Shown: one piece after another, positions 1-8,097 of the stretch | Position numbering within the stretch: position 1 is the first letter of the stretch | Layout: each line of letters begins with the position of its first letter | Assembly (NCBI GenBank): GCA_937983065.1 | Contig: CALKAL010000021.1 | Span: 1 to 49,998, forward strand | DNA: 49,998 bases | Direction: 5' to 3' | DNA from: an uncultured Bacillaceae bacterium | Lineage (GTDB): Bacteria > Bacillota > Bacilli > Bacillales > Alkalibacillaceae | Notes under the pieces: model-generated | What the model was told of the DNA's origin: nothing | The model's input: the letters and a program-made list of their open reading frames with translations, nothing else | Databases searched by the model: none | Made by a program: the position numbers and the translations under genes

Positions 1-75
1 AATTGTTAACAATTTCCTTAAAGAAAGTGATTTATGCGACGTCGTTGAACCATTATCATATCTTACGTAAAAATA

Positions 76-113
76 AATGAAGCCTTCTCGTTATTTATCA
101 AGAAGGCTTCATT
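76..113 (-). terminator. Rho-independent terminator after ileS
   Basis: A 13-bp perfect stem (76-88 with 101-113) has a 12-nt loop. On the minus strand it is followed by a T-rich run. It lies just past the ileS stop codon, so it ends the ileS transcript. Bases 1-75 hold no gene that I can recognise. Confidence 0.85.
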
Positions 114-123
114 AAATTGAGCT

Positions 124-2865
124 CTATCCAACAATCGTAGCGCATCGTTCGCATAATGTTGGGTGTTTTTCATCAACGCCAACTGTGTGCGATGATACCC
201 AGCATCTTTCGCATTTTTCACCAGTATGTTTTTCAACGAGTAAAGCTAATCGATCATATTGTTTTGCTTCATCGTGACTATCAACGATTTCAACTTCAGA
301 TACGATTAAATATTGGTGTAAATGCTCCATAGATTGGAGTAAGCTTTTCGTCTTTTCATCTTTCGGAACAATCGTTAATTTTGCCTCTAACGACTTTCCA
401 ACAACTTTATTTTCTCTTGCTTCTTCAAGCGCTTTTAAAACCTCTTCCCGGAGCTCAATAAATTCATTCCATTTTTCTTTAATTTCTTCTTCGCCTTCGA
501 CTGTCCGAGCTTCTGGCATATCCGTTAGCTGAACACTTTCTTCTTCCACCCCTGGAATGTAGCTCCACACCTCATCTGCCGTATGGGATAAAATCGGTGA
601 AAGTAATTTTGTTAGACTTACAATGATTTCGTAATAAACCGTTTGAATACTTCTTCTCCGTTTATCATCAGCCTTTTCAATGTATACAACATCTTTGGCA
701 AAATCTAAATAGAAGGCACTTAAATCAACGGTACAGAAGTTATTAATCGTATGGTAAATTGTTGAGAAATCATGTTGTTCATAGCTATCTCTTACCTTTT
801 TCACAACTTCTTGAAGTCGAATAAGCATATATTTATCAACTTCCTCTAAATCCGCATCCCGAATTGAATTATTATTTGGATCAAAATCGTGTAAATTTCC
901 TAAAATAAATCGGAATGTGTTTCTAATTTTACGATAAACTTCCGCTACTCGTTTTAAAATTTCATCAGAGACTCGAACGTCCGCTTGATAATCAACACTG
1001 GAAACCCAAAGACGTAAAATATCTGCCCCATATTGCTTCATAATTTTCGATGGGACCATAACGTTACCGAGGGATTTACTCATTTTACGCCCTTTTCCAT
1101 CTAATGTGAAACCGTGACTTAAAATCCCTTTATAAGGTGCTTTTCCAGTAACAGCAACGGCCGTTGATAACGACGAGTTAAACCAACCACGATATTGGTC
1201 CGATCCTTCTAAATAAAGATCCGCTGGGCGTTGCAAATCATCCCGCTCAACTAATACCCCTTGATGCGTCGAACCAGAGTCAAACCAAACGTCCATAATG
1301 TCCGTTTCTTTTGTAAACTGACCATTAGGACTAGACGGATGCGTAAATCCTTCTGGTAGTAAATCTTTAGCATCTCTTTCAAACCAAACATTCGAGCCGT
1401 GTTCACGGAATAACTCGGAAACATGGTCAATCGTTTCATCTGTAATAATTGGCTCACCATTTTCCCCGTAAAAGACTGGAATCGGGACACCCCAGACCCG
1501 TTGACGGGAAATACACCAATCTTCGCGGTCCTTAACCATGTTATGCATCCGAACTTCCCCCCACTCAGGATGCCATTTTACATTTTTAATCTCCTCTAAA
1601 ATTTGATCGCGAAAATCTTTAATTGAGGCAAACCATTGGGAAGTTGCTCTAAAAATAGTCGGTTTTTTCGTACGCCAATCGTGTGGGTACGAGTGAGTAA
1701 TGAAATCGAGCTTTAATAATGCGTCGACTTCCTCTAATTTTTCCGTAATATTTTTATTCGCTTTATCGTAAAACATCCCTTCAAAACCAGGTGCTTCCTC
1801 AGTAAAAACGCCTTTTTCATCGACAGGACATAGGGCGTCTAAACCGTATTTTTTACCAACCCAAAAGTCATCTTCCCCGTGACCTGGCGCCGTATGAACA
1901 CATCCAGTACCTGATTCAGTCGTGACATGCTCACCTAAAATAACTAGTGAATCACGGTCGTAAAATGGATGTTTACAAACAACGTGCTCCAAATCCGTCC
2001 CTTTAAAAGTTTTGACAACTTCATATTGATCCCATTCAACTGCAGTTGCAACCTCTTCTATTAAGTCTGAAGCAACGACATATTTTTTATCATTAGCTGA
2101 AACAACGGCATATTCAAAGTCGGGATGAAGAGCAATCCCTAAGTTAGCTGGAATCGTCCAAGGCGTTGTCGTCCAAATAACGAATTTTTCATCGCCGTCT
2201 AAAACACCTTTTCCATCTTTGACGTCAAAAGCGACATAGATGGACGGTGAACGTTTATCCTGATATTCAATTTCAGCCTCGGCTAAAGCTGATTCAGACG
2301 AAGGTGACCAATAAACTGGCTTTTTACCTTTGTAAATATACCCGCGCTTCGCCATCTCACCAAACACTTTAATTTGTTGCGCTTCAAAGGAAGGGTCAAG
2401 GGTAATATACGGATTATCCCAATCCCCTCGGACACCGAGCTGTTTAAATTGAACACGCTGATTATCGAGCTGTTCTAACGCATACTGTTTACATAAATCT
2501 CTAAATTCCGCTTCACTCATTTTTTTACGGTCAATCTTTTTCTTTTTCATTAAGGCAACTTCAATCGGCAAACCGTGCGTATCCCAACCGGGAACATAAG
2601 GCGCGTTGAAGCCAGTCATCGATTTATGACGGACGATCATATCTTTTAAAATTTTATTTAACGCATGCCCTAAATGAAGGTCTCCATTCGCATACGGTGG
2701 ACCATCATGCAAAATATACATTGGGCGTCCCTTCGTTCGTTCCTGAACTTTCTCATAAATGTTCATCTCATCCCACTGTTTTTGCATTTCTGGTTCTCTT
2801 TTCGGTAAGTTGCCCCGCATCGGAAAATCCGTTTTGGGCATTAATAACGTCTCTTTATAATCCAT
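124..2865 (-). CDS. ileS: Isoleucyl-tRNA synthetase
   Basis: Class I aminoacyl-tRNA synthetase, cytosolic, which charges tRNA-Ile and edits mischarged valine. The 913-residue product has the HIGH-type motif HLGH at residues 64-67 and KMSKS at 594-598. A C-terminal zinc finger uses cysteines at about 885, 888, 905 and 908. It is close to the Bacillus IleS length of about 920. The open frame continues 33 codons upstream, but those codons fall in the T-box leader and do not resemble IleS. The ATG at 2865 follows a GGAGGA ribosome binding site with 5-nt spacing, and the protein then starts MDYKETLLMP as in B. subtilis. It follows divIVA, as in Bacillus, but has its own promoter and T-box. Confidence 0.97.
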   Translation of the reverse strand: MDYKETLLMPKTDFPMRGNLPKREPEMQKQWDEMNIYEKVQERTKGRPMYILHDGPPYANGDLHLGHALNKILKDMIVRHKSMTGFNAPYVPGWDTHGLPIEVALMKKKKIDRKKMSEAEFRDLCKQYALEQLDNQRVQFKQLGVRGDWDNPYITLDPSFEAQQIKVFGEMAKRGYIYKGKKPVYWSPSSESALAEAEIEYQDKRSPSIYVAFDVKDGKGVLDGDEKFVIWTTTPWTIPANLGIALHPDFEYAVVSANDKKYVVASDLIEEVATAVEWDQYEVVKTFKGTDLEHVVCKHPFYDRDSLVILGEHVTTESGTGCVHTAPGHGEDDFWVGKKYGLDALCPVDEKGVFTEEAPGFEGMFYDKANKNITEKLEEVDALLKLDFITHSYPHDWRTKKPTIFRATSQWFASIKDFRDQILEEIKNVKWHPEWGEVRMHNMVKDREDWCISRQRVWGVPIPVFYGENGEPIITDETIDHVSELFREHGSNVWFERDAKDLLPEGFTHPSSPNGQFTKETDIMDVWFDSGSTHQGVLVERDDLQRPADLYLEGSDQYRGWFNSSLSTAVAVTGKAPYKGILSHGFTLDGKGRKMSKSLGNVMVPSKIMKQYGADILRLWVSSVDYQADVRVSDEILKRVAEVYRKIRNTFRFILGNLHDFDPNNNSIRDADLEEVDKYMLIRLQEVVKKVRDSYEQHDFSTIYHTINNFCTVDLSAFYLDFAKDVVYIEKADDKRRRSIQTVYYEIIVSLTKLLSPILSHTADEVWSYIPGVEEESVQLTDMPEARTVEGEEEIKEKWNEFIELREEVLKALEEARENKVVGKSLEAKLTIVPKDEKTKSLLQSMEHLHQYLIVSEVEIVDSHDEAKQYDRLALLVEKHTGEKCERCWVSSHTVGVDEKHPTLCERCATIVG

Positions 2866-2899
2866 TTTCATCCTCCTAAATTTATAAACAAAATAAAAA

Positions 2900-3156
2900 A
2901 ACCTTCCCAATCCCAACAAAGGGACGAGAAGGACTCGCGGTACCACCCTAATTGAATGATCCAAAAATCAATCATTCCACTCGGCGATGTTGTAACGGCC
3001 ATCAACCGTCCTTTTCTACTATAAGTTCGAAAGGAGACTCCAGGATGATTTTCCTTAAAAGTTCGTGACTAGGCTCCCACCATCCCTAGCTCGCTTAAAC
3101 TGAAAGCCTTTAAGTACTTTTCCCATCTTCATCGATTAAAGATTTACTTGTTATCT
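2900..3156 (-). promoter_or_regulatory. T-box leader (riboswitch) of ileS
   Basis: The conserved T-box sequence AGGGTGGTACCGCG lies on the minus strand at 2936-2949. It is followed by a terminator stem (about 2900-2935, CCTTC pairing with GAAGG and TCCC with GGGA) and a run of seven T. This is the architecture of tRNA-sensing leaders: uncharged tRNA-Ile should stabilise the antiterminator and let ileS be read. An isoleucine ATC specifier is plausible around 3044-3049 (GAAAATCATCC on the minus strand), but I did not fold stem I to prove it. Confidence 0.93.
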
Positions 3157-3162
3157 TATAAA

Positions 3163-3191
3163 ATTATATGAAGTTACTATTATAACGTCAA
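3163..3191 (-). promoter_or_regulatory. Sigma-A promoter of the ileS T-box transcript
   Basis: On the minus strand, TTGACG (3186-3191) and TATAAT (3163-3168) are separated by exactly 17 bp. Transcription would start near 3156 and give a leader of about 290 nt. The promoter sits immediately after the divIVA stop codon. Confidence 0.85.
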
Positions 3192-3197
3192 GAAAAA

Positions 3198-3716
3198 TTA
3201 CTTTTCAATCGGATATTCCCCGATTTGTTGATCCCGCGTCTGTTGATCGCCATCAATTTCAAATAAATCTTCCCAATCTTCATTTTCGATAATATCTAAT
3301 TGGGCTTCAACTAACATTTTTAATCGAGTCCGAAATACTTTTGCTTGTTTTCTCAATTCCTCTACTTCAATTGAAACAGAACGGGATTTAGCTAATGCAT
3401 CATTAATAATTCTATCCGCATTTTTTTCTGCTTCTTTTATAATTAATTTCGCTTCTTTATTCGCATTATTTTTCACTTCATCAGCTGTTTCTTGAGCAAC
3501 GAGAATTGAACGATTTAACGTTTCTTCAATATTATTATAATGGCTTAATCGTTCCTCGAGCTCCGAAACCCGATCCTCTAAAGACTTCTTTTCCCGAATG
3601 ACTTTTTCAAAATCTTTAATGACCTGATCGAGAAATTCATTGACCTCATCTTCATCATAGCCTCTAAACCCTCTTGTAAATTCCTTGTTATGAATATCTA
3701 ATGGTGTTATCCCCAT
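3198..3716 (-). CDS. divIVA: Septum site/polar scaffold protein DivIVA
   Basis: Coiled-coil protein that binds negatively curved membrane at poles and septa. It positions the Min system and, in sporulation, helps anchor chromosome origins. The 172-residue product has the family N-terminus (TPLDIHNKEFTRGFRGYDED, residues 4-23) with the membrane-inserting region. Long heptad-rich helices follow to about residue 135, then a short acidic tail. The ATG at 3716 follows a GGGGG-type SD. It is the last gene of the ylm/sep block, 83 bp after ylmH. A perfect Spo0A box lies in that gap. Confidence 0.96.
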   Translation of the reverse strand: MGITPLDIHNKEFTRGFRGYDEDEVNEFLDQVIKDFEKVIREKKSLEDRVSELEERLSHYNNIEETLNRSILVAQETADEVKNNANKEAKLIIKEAEKNADRIINDALAKSRSVSIEVEELRKQAKVFRTRLKMLVEAQLDIIENEDWEDLFEIDGDQQTRDQQIGEYPIEK

Positions 3717-3764
3717 CTTAAACTGCCCCCTTTTCGTACAATTGTAAACGATATAAATACTTTA

Positions 3765-3773
3765 TTCGACAAA
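3765..3773 (-). promoter_or_regulatory. Candidate Spo0A box upstream of divIVA
   Basis: The minus strand reads TTTGTCGAA, a 9/9 match to the Spo0A consensus TTTGTCRAA. It lies 49 bp before the divIVA start. A clear -35/-10 pair is not obvious next to it, so its effect (activation or repression) cannot be read from the sequence. Confidence 0.5.
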
Positions 3774-3799
3774 ATTTAAGAAAATCCTTCACGTTTTGC

Positions 3800-4573
3800 T
3801 TAATTTAATTTTTCATATTTAACGATCAAATTATTTTTTCTCGTCACGCCATTTAATTGAGTCACTTTACTTCGACCAAATTTTCTAACAGATATGAGGT
3901 CTCCTGGTTCAGTTACAAAGGCTGGATTAGTCACAATTCGATGATTCACTTTGACGAACTCTTTTTCAATAAGCTGCTGGGATTTTTGTCTTGAAAGGTT
4001 ATAAATCTCTTTTATCATAACATCTAGTCGCATCGATGAAACAGTACCTTGTTTTTCCTCCCACTCGTTATCAGAACGAATCATTTGCTTAGAAGAAATC
4101 TGCTTGAAATCTATTGAGCCGTTTTTAATTTTTTTGAATTGATTAATTAAAAATGTATCGATTTGCGCATCAACGAGAATTTGAATCGTCCCATGATTAA
4201 CGATAATATCCCCTATCTTTTTTCGCATAACCCCTAAAGACATTAAAGAGCCAAGCACATCGCGATGGGTAATCGTCATAAATTTTGTCGGATAGTGCCC
4301 TTCTAATACAGTAATCGAATAATCTTCTTTTTCAACTACCTCATAAAAAGGGGCGAGAATCGCTCGTTTCCTTTCAGCTTTGTCGTATCCACCGAAAAAA
4401 GTTAAATTCAAATCAGACTGTTTTCCAATCACAGATTCAAATATTAGTTGTTCGCGAGGATCGAGAAAATCGGTTAATACCGTTTTATACTGCGTTTCAA
4501 CGTCATCTTTCCAACCTAGAACGAGATCAACAAAAGGCTGTTCCTCTGGTCGAAAATGCTGATATATACTCAT
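3800..4573 (-). CDS. ylmH: S4-domain RNA-binding protein YlmH
   Basis: The 257-residue protein belongs to the YlmH family found beside division genes in Firmicutes. An N-terminal YlmH domain (about residues 1-165) is followed by an S4 RNA-binding domain (about 180-245), with the typical run SRQKSQQLIEKEFVKVN. S4 proteins bind rRNA or tRNA; YlmH relatives are linked to ribosome-associated quality control (family knowledge). The ATG at 4573 has SD GAGAGGA. It lies 24 bp downstream of ylmG and is co-directional with it. Confidence 0.93.
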   Translation of the reverse strand: MSIYQHFRPEEQPFVDLVLGWKDDVETQYKTVLTDFLDPREQLIFESVIGKQSDLNLTFFGGYDKAERKRAILAPFYEVVEKEDYSITVLEGHYPTKFMTITHRDVLGSLMSLGVMRKKIGDIIVNHGTIQILVDAQIDTFLINQFKKIKNGSIDFKQISSKQMIRSDNEWEEKQGTVSSMRLDVMIKEIYNLSRQKSQQLIEKEFVKVNHRIVTNPAFVTEPGDLISVRKFGRSKVTQLNGVTRKNNLIVKYEKLN

Positions 4574-4597
4574 ATGTATCCTCTCTTATTTTATTGT

Positions 4598-4864
4598 TTA
4601 AACTAACATAGTAAAAAGTGTACCTAATCCCCGTGCTGCTAAGTTTAAAGCGATAATCGCAACAAGTGGAGAAATATCAAGCATGCCAATTGGTGGTATA
4701 ATTTTTCGAAACGGTTCTAAATAAGGCTCGCAAATTTTTCCGAGCATTTGACCAAATGGAGTATCTCTTGACCCCGGCAACCATGACATAAAAATGTATA
4801 TGATGAGTAATATTGAGTAAATATGAAGGATTGTAGTTAATAAACTAAATATTTGATATAACAC
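4598..4864 (-). CDS. ylmG: YggT-family membrane protein YlmG
   Basis: Small integral membrane protein of 88 residues with two hydrophobic helices (about 3-25 and 60-85). Between them is the YggT signature around SWLPGSRDTPFG. Relatives lie next to sepF in Gram-positive bacteria and in chloroplasts, and are linked to division or membrane organisation; the biochemical role is unclear. It starts 10 bp after sepF. Confidence 0.93.
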   Translation of the reverse strand: MLYQIFSLLTTILHIYSILLIIYIFMSWLPGSRDTPFGQMLGKICEPYLEPFRKIIPPIGMLDISPLVAIIALNLAARGLGTLFTMLV

Positions 4865-4874
4865 GAGACATTAC

Positions 4875-5279
4875 CTACCTTTTAGAAAAGTCTTCTTCTA
4901 CGACGAAATCTGAGATGCTACCTGAAATATGAACATTTTCTGGTGTACATAAAAATGTTTGGTGGCCGAGCTTTTGAATATTGCCATTAATTCCGTAAAC
5001 CGTTCCACTTAAAAAATCAATAACTCGACGGCTCGTTAGTTGATCGAGCCGCTCAATATTAATGACGACTGACTTTTTCTTTTTCAAATGATCAGCAACC
5101 GTCTGGGTTTCATCATATGATGTTAATTCAAATAAAACCATTTTCGTATCGTTTTGAATCGCTTTTAAGCTAACGACATTATCTTTTTGCGATTGCTCAG
5201 GCTGTCTTTGTTCTAATTGATTGATGTCATTATTTTCTTCGAGGTCAAAAAAAGATTTGAACTTTTCTTTAAATCCCAT
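4875..5279 (-). CDS. sepF: Cell division protein SepF
   Basis: Membrane-anchored FtsZ-bundling protein, 134 residues (B. subtilis form about 150). The N-terminus MGFKEKFKSFFDLEE is an amphipathic helix for membrane binding. A short acidic/Q-rich linker follows. The conserved C-terminal DUF552 core (about 48-130) contains the RVIDFLSGTVYGINGNIQK stretch. It lies 12 bp after ylmE. In the cell it partners FtsZ and overlaps FtsA in function. Confidence 0.95.
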   Translation of the reverse strand: MGFKEKFKSFFDLEENNDINQLEQRQPEQSQKDNVVSLKAIQNDTKMVLFELTSYDETQTVADHLKKKKSVVINIERLDQLTSRRVIDFLSGTVYGINGNIQKLGHQTFLCTPENVHISGSISDFVVEEDFSKR

Positions 5280-5291
5280 TCGATTTTCCCC

Positions 5292-5972
5292 CTAATTTGA
5301 TTCATTTCCGACTAAGCTTGTCCCGATGCGAATATGAGTTGCCCCTTCTTCAATCGCAATTTCAAAGTCTTGGCTCATCCCCATCGATAAATAATGACAC
5401 GGTGCAAAAGGTAAATTCATTTTCTCAACTTCCTCTTTTAACGAACGTAAATCTTTAAAGCATTGTCGTATAACTGATTCATCGTCTGTTAAAGGTGCCA
5501 TCGTCATTAGACCGACGATTTCAATTTGTTCATATTGTTCTAACGATTCAATAAACGGAATGACTTCTTCTTTGTTTAGACCGTGCTTTGACTCTTCACC
5601 ACTCGTATTCACTTGGACGAAACACGGTATTTTTCGAGTCGCTCGCTTATTAATTTCTTTCGCCAACGATTTTCGATCTAAAGAATGAATATAATCGACC
5701 TCGTCAATTAAATCTTTAACTTTACGAGATTGTAACGTTCCGATAAAATGCCAAGTGACTTCATCACGAATCGCTTCATATTTTTGTAAAAATCCTTCTA
5801 AACGGTTTTCACCTAAATGGTTAATCCCGATATCTACTGCTTTTTTAGCTGTTTCATTAGAGACATACTTTGTCACGGCAATGATGTTAATTTCATTTGG
5901 GTCCCGATGAACTCGTTTAGCAGCTTGTTCGATTTTACTTAATAAATGAGTGTAATTCGTTTGTAATGACAT
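5292..5972 (-). CDS. ylmE: PLP homeostasis protein YlmE (YggS/PLPBP family)
   Basis: 226-residue pyridoxal phosphate-binding protein with the alanine-racemase-like barrel fold but no known catalysis. The PLP lysine lies in IIAVTKYVS (K35 of the product). HLGENRLEGF and HFIGTLQSRK are family motifs. It is thought to buffer free PLP (family knowledge). It lies 19 bp after ylmD in the ylmD-ylmE-sepF-ylmG-ylmH order conserved in Bacillus. Confidence 0.95.
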   Translation of the reverse strand: MSLQTNYTHLLSKIEQAAKRVHRDPNEINIIAVTKYVSNETAKKAVDIGINHLGENRLEGFLQKYEAIRDEVTWHFIGTLQSRKVKDLIDEVDYIHSLDRKSLAKEINKRATRKIPCFVQVNTSGEESKHGLNKEEVIPFIESLEQYEQIEIVGLMTMAPLTDDESVIRQCFKDLRSLKEEVEKMNLPFAPCHYLSMGMSQDFEIAIEEGATHIRIGTSLVGNESN

Positions 5973-5991
5973 GTTGAATCCCCTTTATCAT

Positions 5992-6786
5992 CTATTGTTT
6001 ATATATAAATGCCATCATCCTACCAGTTTTTCCTTGATCGCGTCGATGGGAAAAAAATAGTTTTTCATCTCGGTATGTACAATAGGAGCTCACATGAATA
6101 TTCGTCGGTTTTATACCAGCATCGACTAAAATAAGTTCATTTAATCGTTTTAAATCAAGGAAATAATGATTTGGACGTGATCGTTGTAATACTTCTTCTC
6201 GATATTTTAAAGGAATATGTTTAATGACGTTATCATCTACTTCATAATTCAGTTTAGAAATGGCTGGACCTATGACCACTTCAATATTCGCTTCACTAAT
6301 TCCTTTATTTTTTAACATTTTAATCATTTCAGGTCCGATTTTATCAACGGTTCCTTTCCAACCTGCATGGGCAATCCCAATCCATTCACTATCTTTACTT
6401 TTAAAATATAGTGGAACACAATCGGCATAAAAATTAACGAGAAATTGCTTCCGTTTATTTGTCAACAATCCATCTGCTTCTATTTGGGGCTCATGGGTAA
6501 AGGGGGTTAAATCATCTCTTTCTGTCAAATCGATAATACGCCGGCTATGAATTTGGTTGAGACAAATCCAATCATTGATATCGACATTTAAAGATTCACT
6601 TACTATTTGTCGGTTTTCCATGACAGCTTTTTTAGAATCGTTAACATGTAAAGCGACATTCAAAGACTGATACGCCCCATCACTAACCCCCGATTGCCTC
6701 GTTGTAAATCCAGCTATGACATTGTCATTTTCCCAAGCGTCAATTAGTAACAATCGATTATCAACTTGATTAAAGAGATCATTCAT
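5992..6786 (-). CDS. ylmD: Peptidoglycan-editing / purine nucleoside phosphorylase-like protein YlmD
   Basis: 264-residue member of the YfiH/PgeF (laccase-domain) family. Metal-binding and core motifs visible are NQIHSRRI, ADCVPLYF and GIAHAGWKGT. Family members have been assigned purine nucleoside phosphorylase/adenosine deaminase activity, and in Gram-negatives a role in removing mis-incorporated serine from peptidoglycan. Which applies here cannot be read from sequence. The ATG at 6786 is preceded by a strong AAGGAGGG site. Confidence 0.92.
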   Translation of the reverse strand: MNDLFNQVDNRLLLIDAWENDNVIAGFTTRQSGVSDGAYQSLNVALHVNDSKKAVMENRQIVSESLNVDINDWICLNQIHSRRIIDLTERDDLTPFTHEPQIEADGLLTNKRKQFLVNFYADCVPLYFKSKDSEWIGIAHAGWKGTVDKIGPEMIKMLKNKGISEANIEVVIGPAISKLNYEVDDNVIKHIPLKYREEVLQRSRPNHYFLDLKRLNELILVDAGIKPTNIHVSSYCTYRDEKLFFSHRRDQGKTGRMMAFIYKQ

Positions 6787-6849
6787 ATGTTTTCGACCCT
6801 CCTTGCTATCTTATATTTTAACATATCGCCTTTCATTTTTCCGTAAACG

Positions 6850-7110
6850 TTAATCAATTTGTTCTGTTGAATAGGACGGTAAGTTTATTAATATAACATC
6901 AATCCCAATTTTCTCAATATGATGCCACTTAATCGAAACCTCTTCCTCTTGCCCTAAGATGCCGAACCATTTTCCTTTGACCGTGACGATTAATGAATCA
7001 ATTTTACCGTATTGAACGTCGATTTCTAAGTCACTAATAAAACCGATTTTTTCTCCATTAGTCACATTTACAATATCCTTCGTTTGTAACTCAGTTAATA
7101 GCATCAACAT
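6850..7110 (-). CDS. ylmC: PRC-barrel sporulation protein YlmC/YmxH family
   Basis: Small (86 residues) PRC-barrel protein with the core LQTKDIVNVTNGEKIGFISD. Relatives are found only in spore-formers; the function is unknown. The frame opens two codons earlier with a GTG (7116), but that codon lies inside the SD AAGGGGTG, so the ATG at 7110 is preferred. The ATG at 7104 is also possible. It follows sigG and its terminator; the ylmA/ylmB genes found near here in B. subtilis are absent. Confidence 0.88.
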   Translation of the reverse strand: MLMLLTELQTKDIVNVTNGEKIGFISDLEIDVQYGKIDSLIVTVKGKWFGILGQEEEVSIKWHHIEKIGIDVILINLPSYSTEQID

Positions 7111-7143
7111 GATCACCCCTTAAAATTATTTTATGATATAAAA

Positions 7144-7223
7144 ATTAAAAAAAGCCCTAATTGTAAGTACGAACCTAAAAAGGACGAGTCACTTTTTTTA
7201 AGGTTGTACATACAATTAAGGCT
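7144..7223 (-). terminator. Long bipartite terminator after sigG
   Basis: The stop of sigG is followed by an unusually long stem. AGCC/GGCT, an 8-bp TAATTGTA/TACAATTA block, GTAC/GTAC and AACCT/AGGTT pair in register (7153-7223). A second hairpin (AAAGGAC with GTCACTTT) fits inside. On the minus strand the stem is followed by a run of seven T. It should separate sigG from ylmC. Confidence 0.8.
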
Positions 7224-7231
7224 CTTATTTA

Positions 7232-8011
7232 TTATTCAATCACTTTTTTGTTCATTTCTTTAATTGCTGATTTTTCTAATCGAGAAACTTGTGCTTGGGA
7301 AATTCCGATTTCTTCGGCGACTTCCATTTGGGTTTTACCTTCAAAAAAACGTTGGTTAATAATTAATTTTTCCCGTTCATTCAAATGTTTAATTCCTTCC
7401 CGAATAGCTAGTTCATTTAACCATGATGAATCTTTCTGTTTATCATCTCTAATTTGATCGACGACGTATATCGGATCACTACCATCATTGTAAATCGGTT
7501 CGAATAAAGAAATCGGATCTTGAATGGCATCGAGTGCAAATACGATATCCTCCTGTGGGATGTCCATTTCTCTCGCAATATCTTTTGTCGTCGGTTCAGT
7601 GGATGTTTTACTCATCAATCTTTCTTTAATTTGTAGAGCTTTATAGGCAATATCTCTTAAAGATCTTGAAACTCGAATCGGATTGTTATCTCGTAAATAT
7701 CTTCTAATTTCACCGATAATCATCGGAACAGCGTACGTCGAAAATTTTACATTTTGACCTAAATCAAAATTATCGATTGATTTCATTAATCCGATGCAAC
7801 CGACTTGGAATAAATCATCTACGTTTTCGCCACGATGATTAAATCGTTTAATTACACTTAAAACTAATCTTAGATTACCGTTAACGAGCTTTTCCCTAGC
7901 CTCTAACTCTCCTCCTTGAAGTTTTTTAAACAATTCTCGCATTTCTTCATTCGTAAGTACTGGTAATTTCGATGTATCTACACCACAAATTACTACTTTA
8001 TGTCTCGCCAT
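7232..8011 (-). CDS. sigG: RNA polymerase sigma-G factor (late forespore)
   Basis: 259-residue sigma-70-family factor that directs late forespore genes such as SASP and germination genes. Region 2 contains DDLFQVGCIGLMKSIDNFD and the -10-reading helix KFSTYAVPMIIGEIRR. Region 4 ends with the helix-turn-helix KTQMEVAEEIGISQAQVSRL. The N-terminal VVICGVDTSKLPVL is diagnostic of SigG over SigF. ATG at 8011, SD GGGAGGGG. It lies 86 bp after sigE, as in B. subtilis, with a sigma-F-type promoter in the gap. Confidence 0.98.
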   Translation of the reverse strand: MARHKVVICGVDTSKLPVLTNEEMRELFKKLQGGELEAREKLVNGNLRLVLSVIKRFNHRGENVDDLFQVGCIGLMKSIDNFDLGQNVKFSTYAVPMIIGEIRRYLRDNNPIRVSRSLRDIAYKALQIKERLMSKTSTEPTTKDIAREMDIPQEDIVFALDAIQDPISLFEPIYNDGSDPIYVVDQIRDDKQKDSSWLNELAIREGIKHLNEREKLIINQRFFEGKTQMEVAEEIGISQAQVSRLEKSAIKEMNKKVIE

Positions 8012-8046
8012 GTGTGCCCCTCCCGTATGGAGATTGATGTCATTTT

Positions 8047-8075
8047 AAGTTTCTCCATAATGAGGGATTTTATGC
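8047..8075 (-). promoter_or_regulatory. Sigma-F-type promoter of sigG
   Basis: On the minus strand, GCATA (8071-8075) fits the sigma-F -35 GYWTA. GGAGAAACTT (8047-8056) matches the sigma-F -10 GGNRANANTW at every defined position. The spacer is 14 bp. Transcription would start near 8040. The leader can fold CTCC with GGAG (8020-8032) over the ribosome binding site. Confidence 0.75.
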
Positions 8076-8097
8076 GACGCTTTAATTTTTCTAAATG

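Noticed and set aside
2866..2964. 33 extra N-terminal codons of ileS
   Set aside because: They overlap the T-box motif and terminator and do not resemble IleS. The ATG at 2865 has the correct SD.
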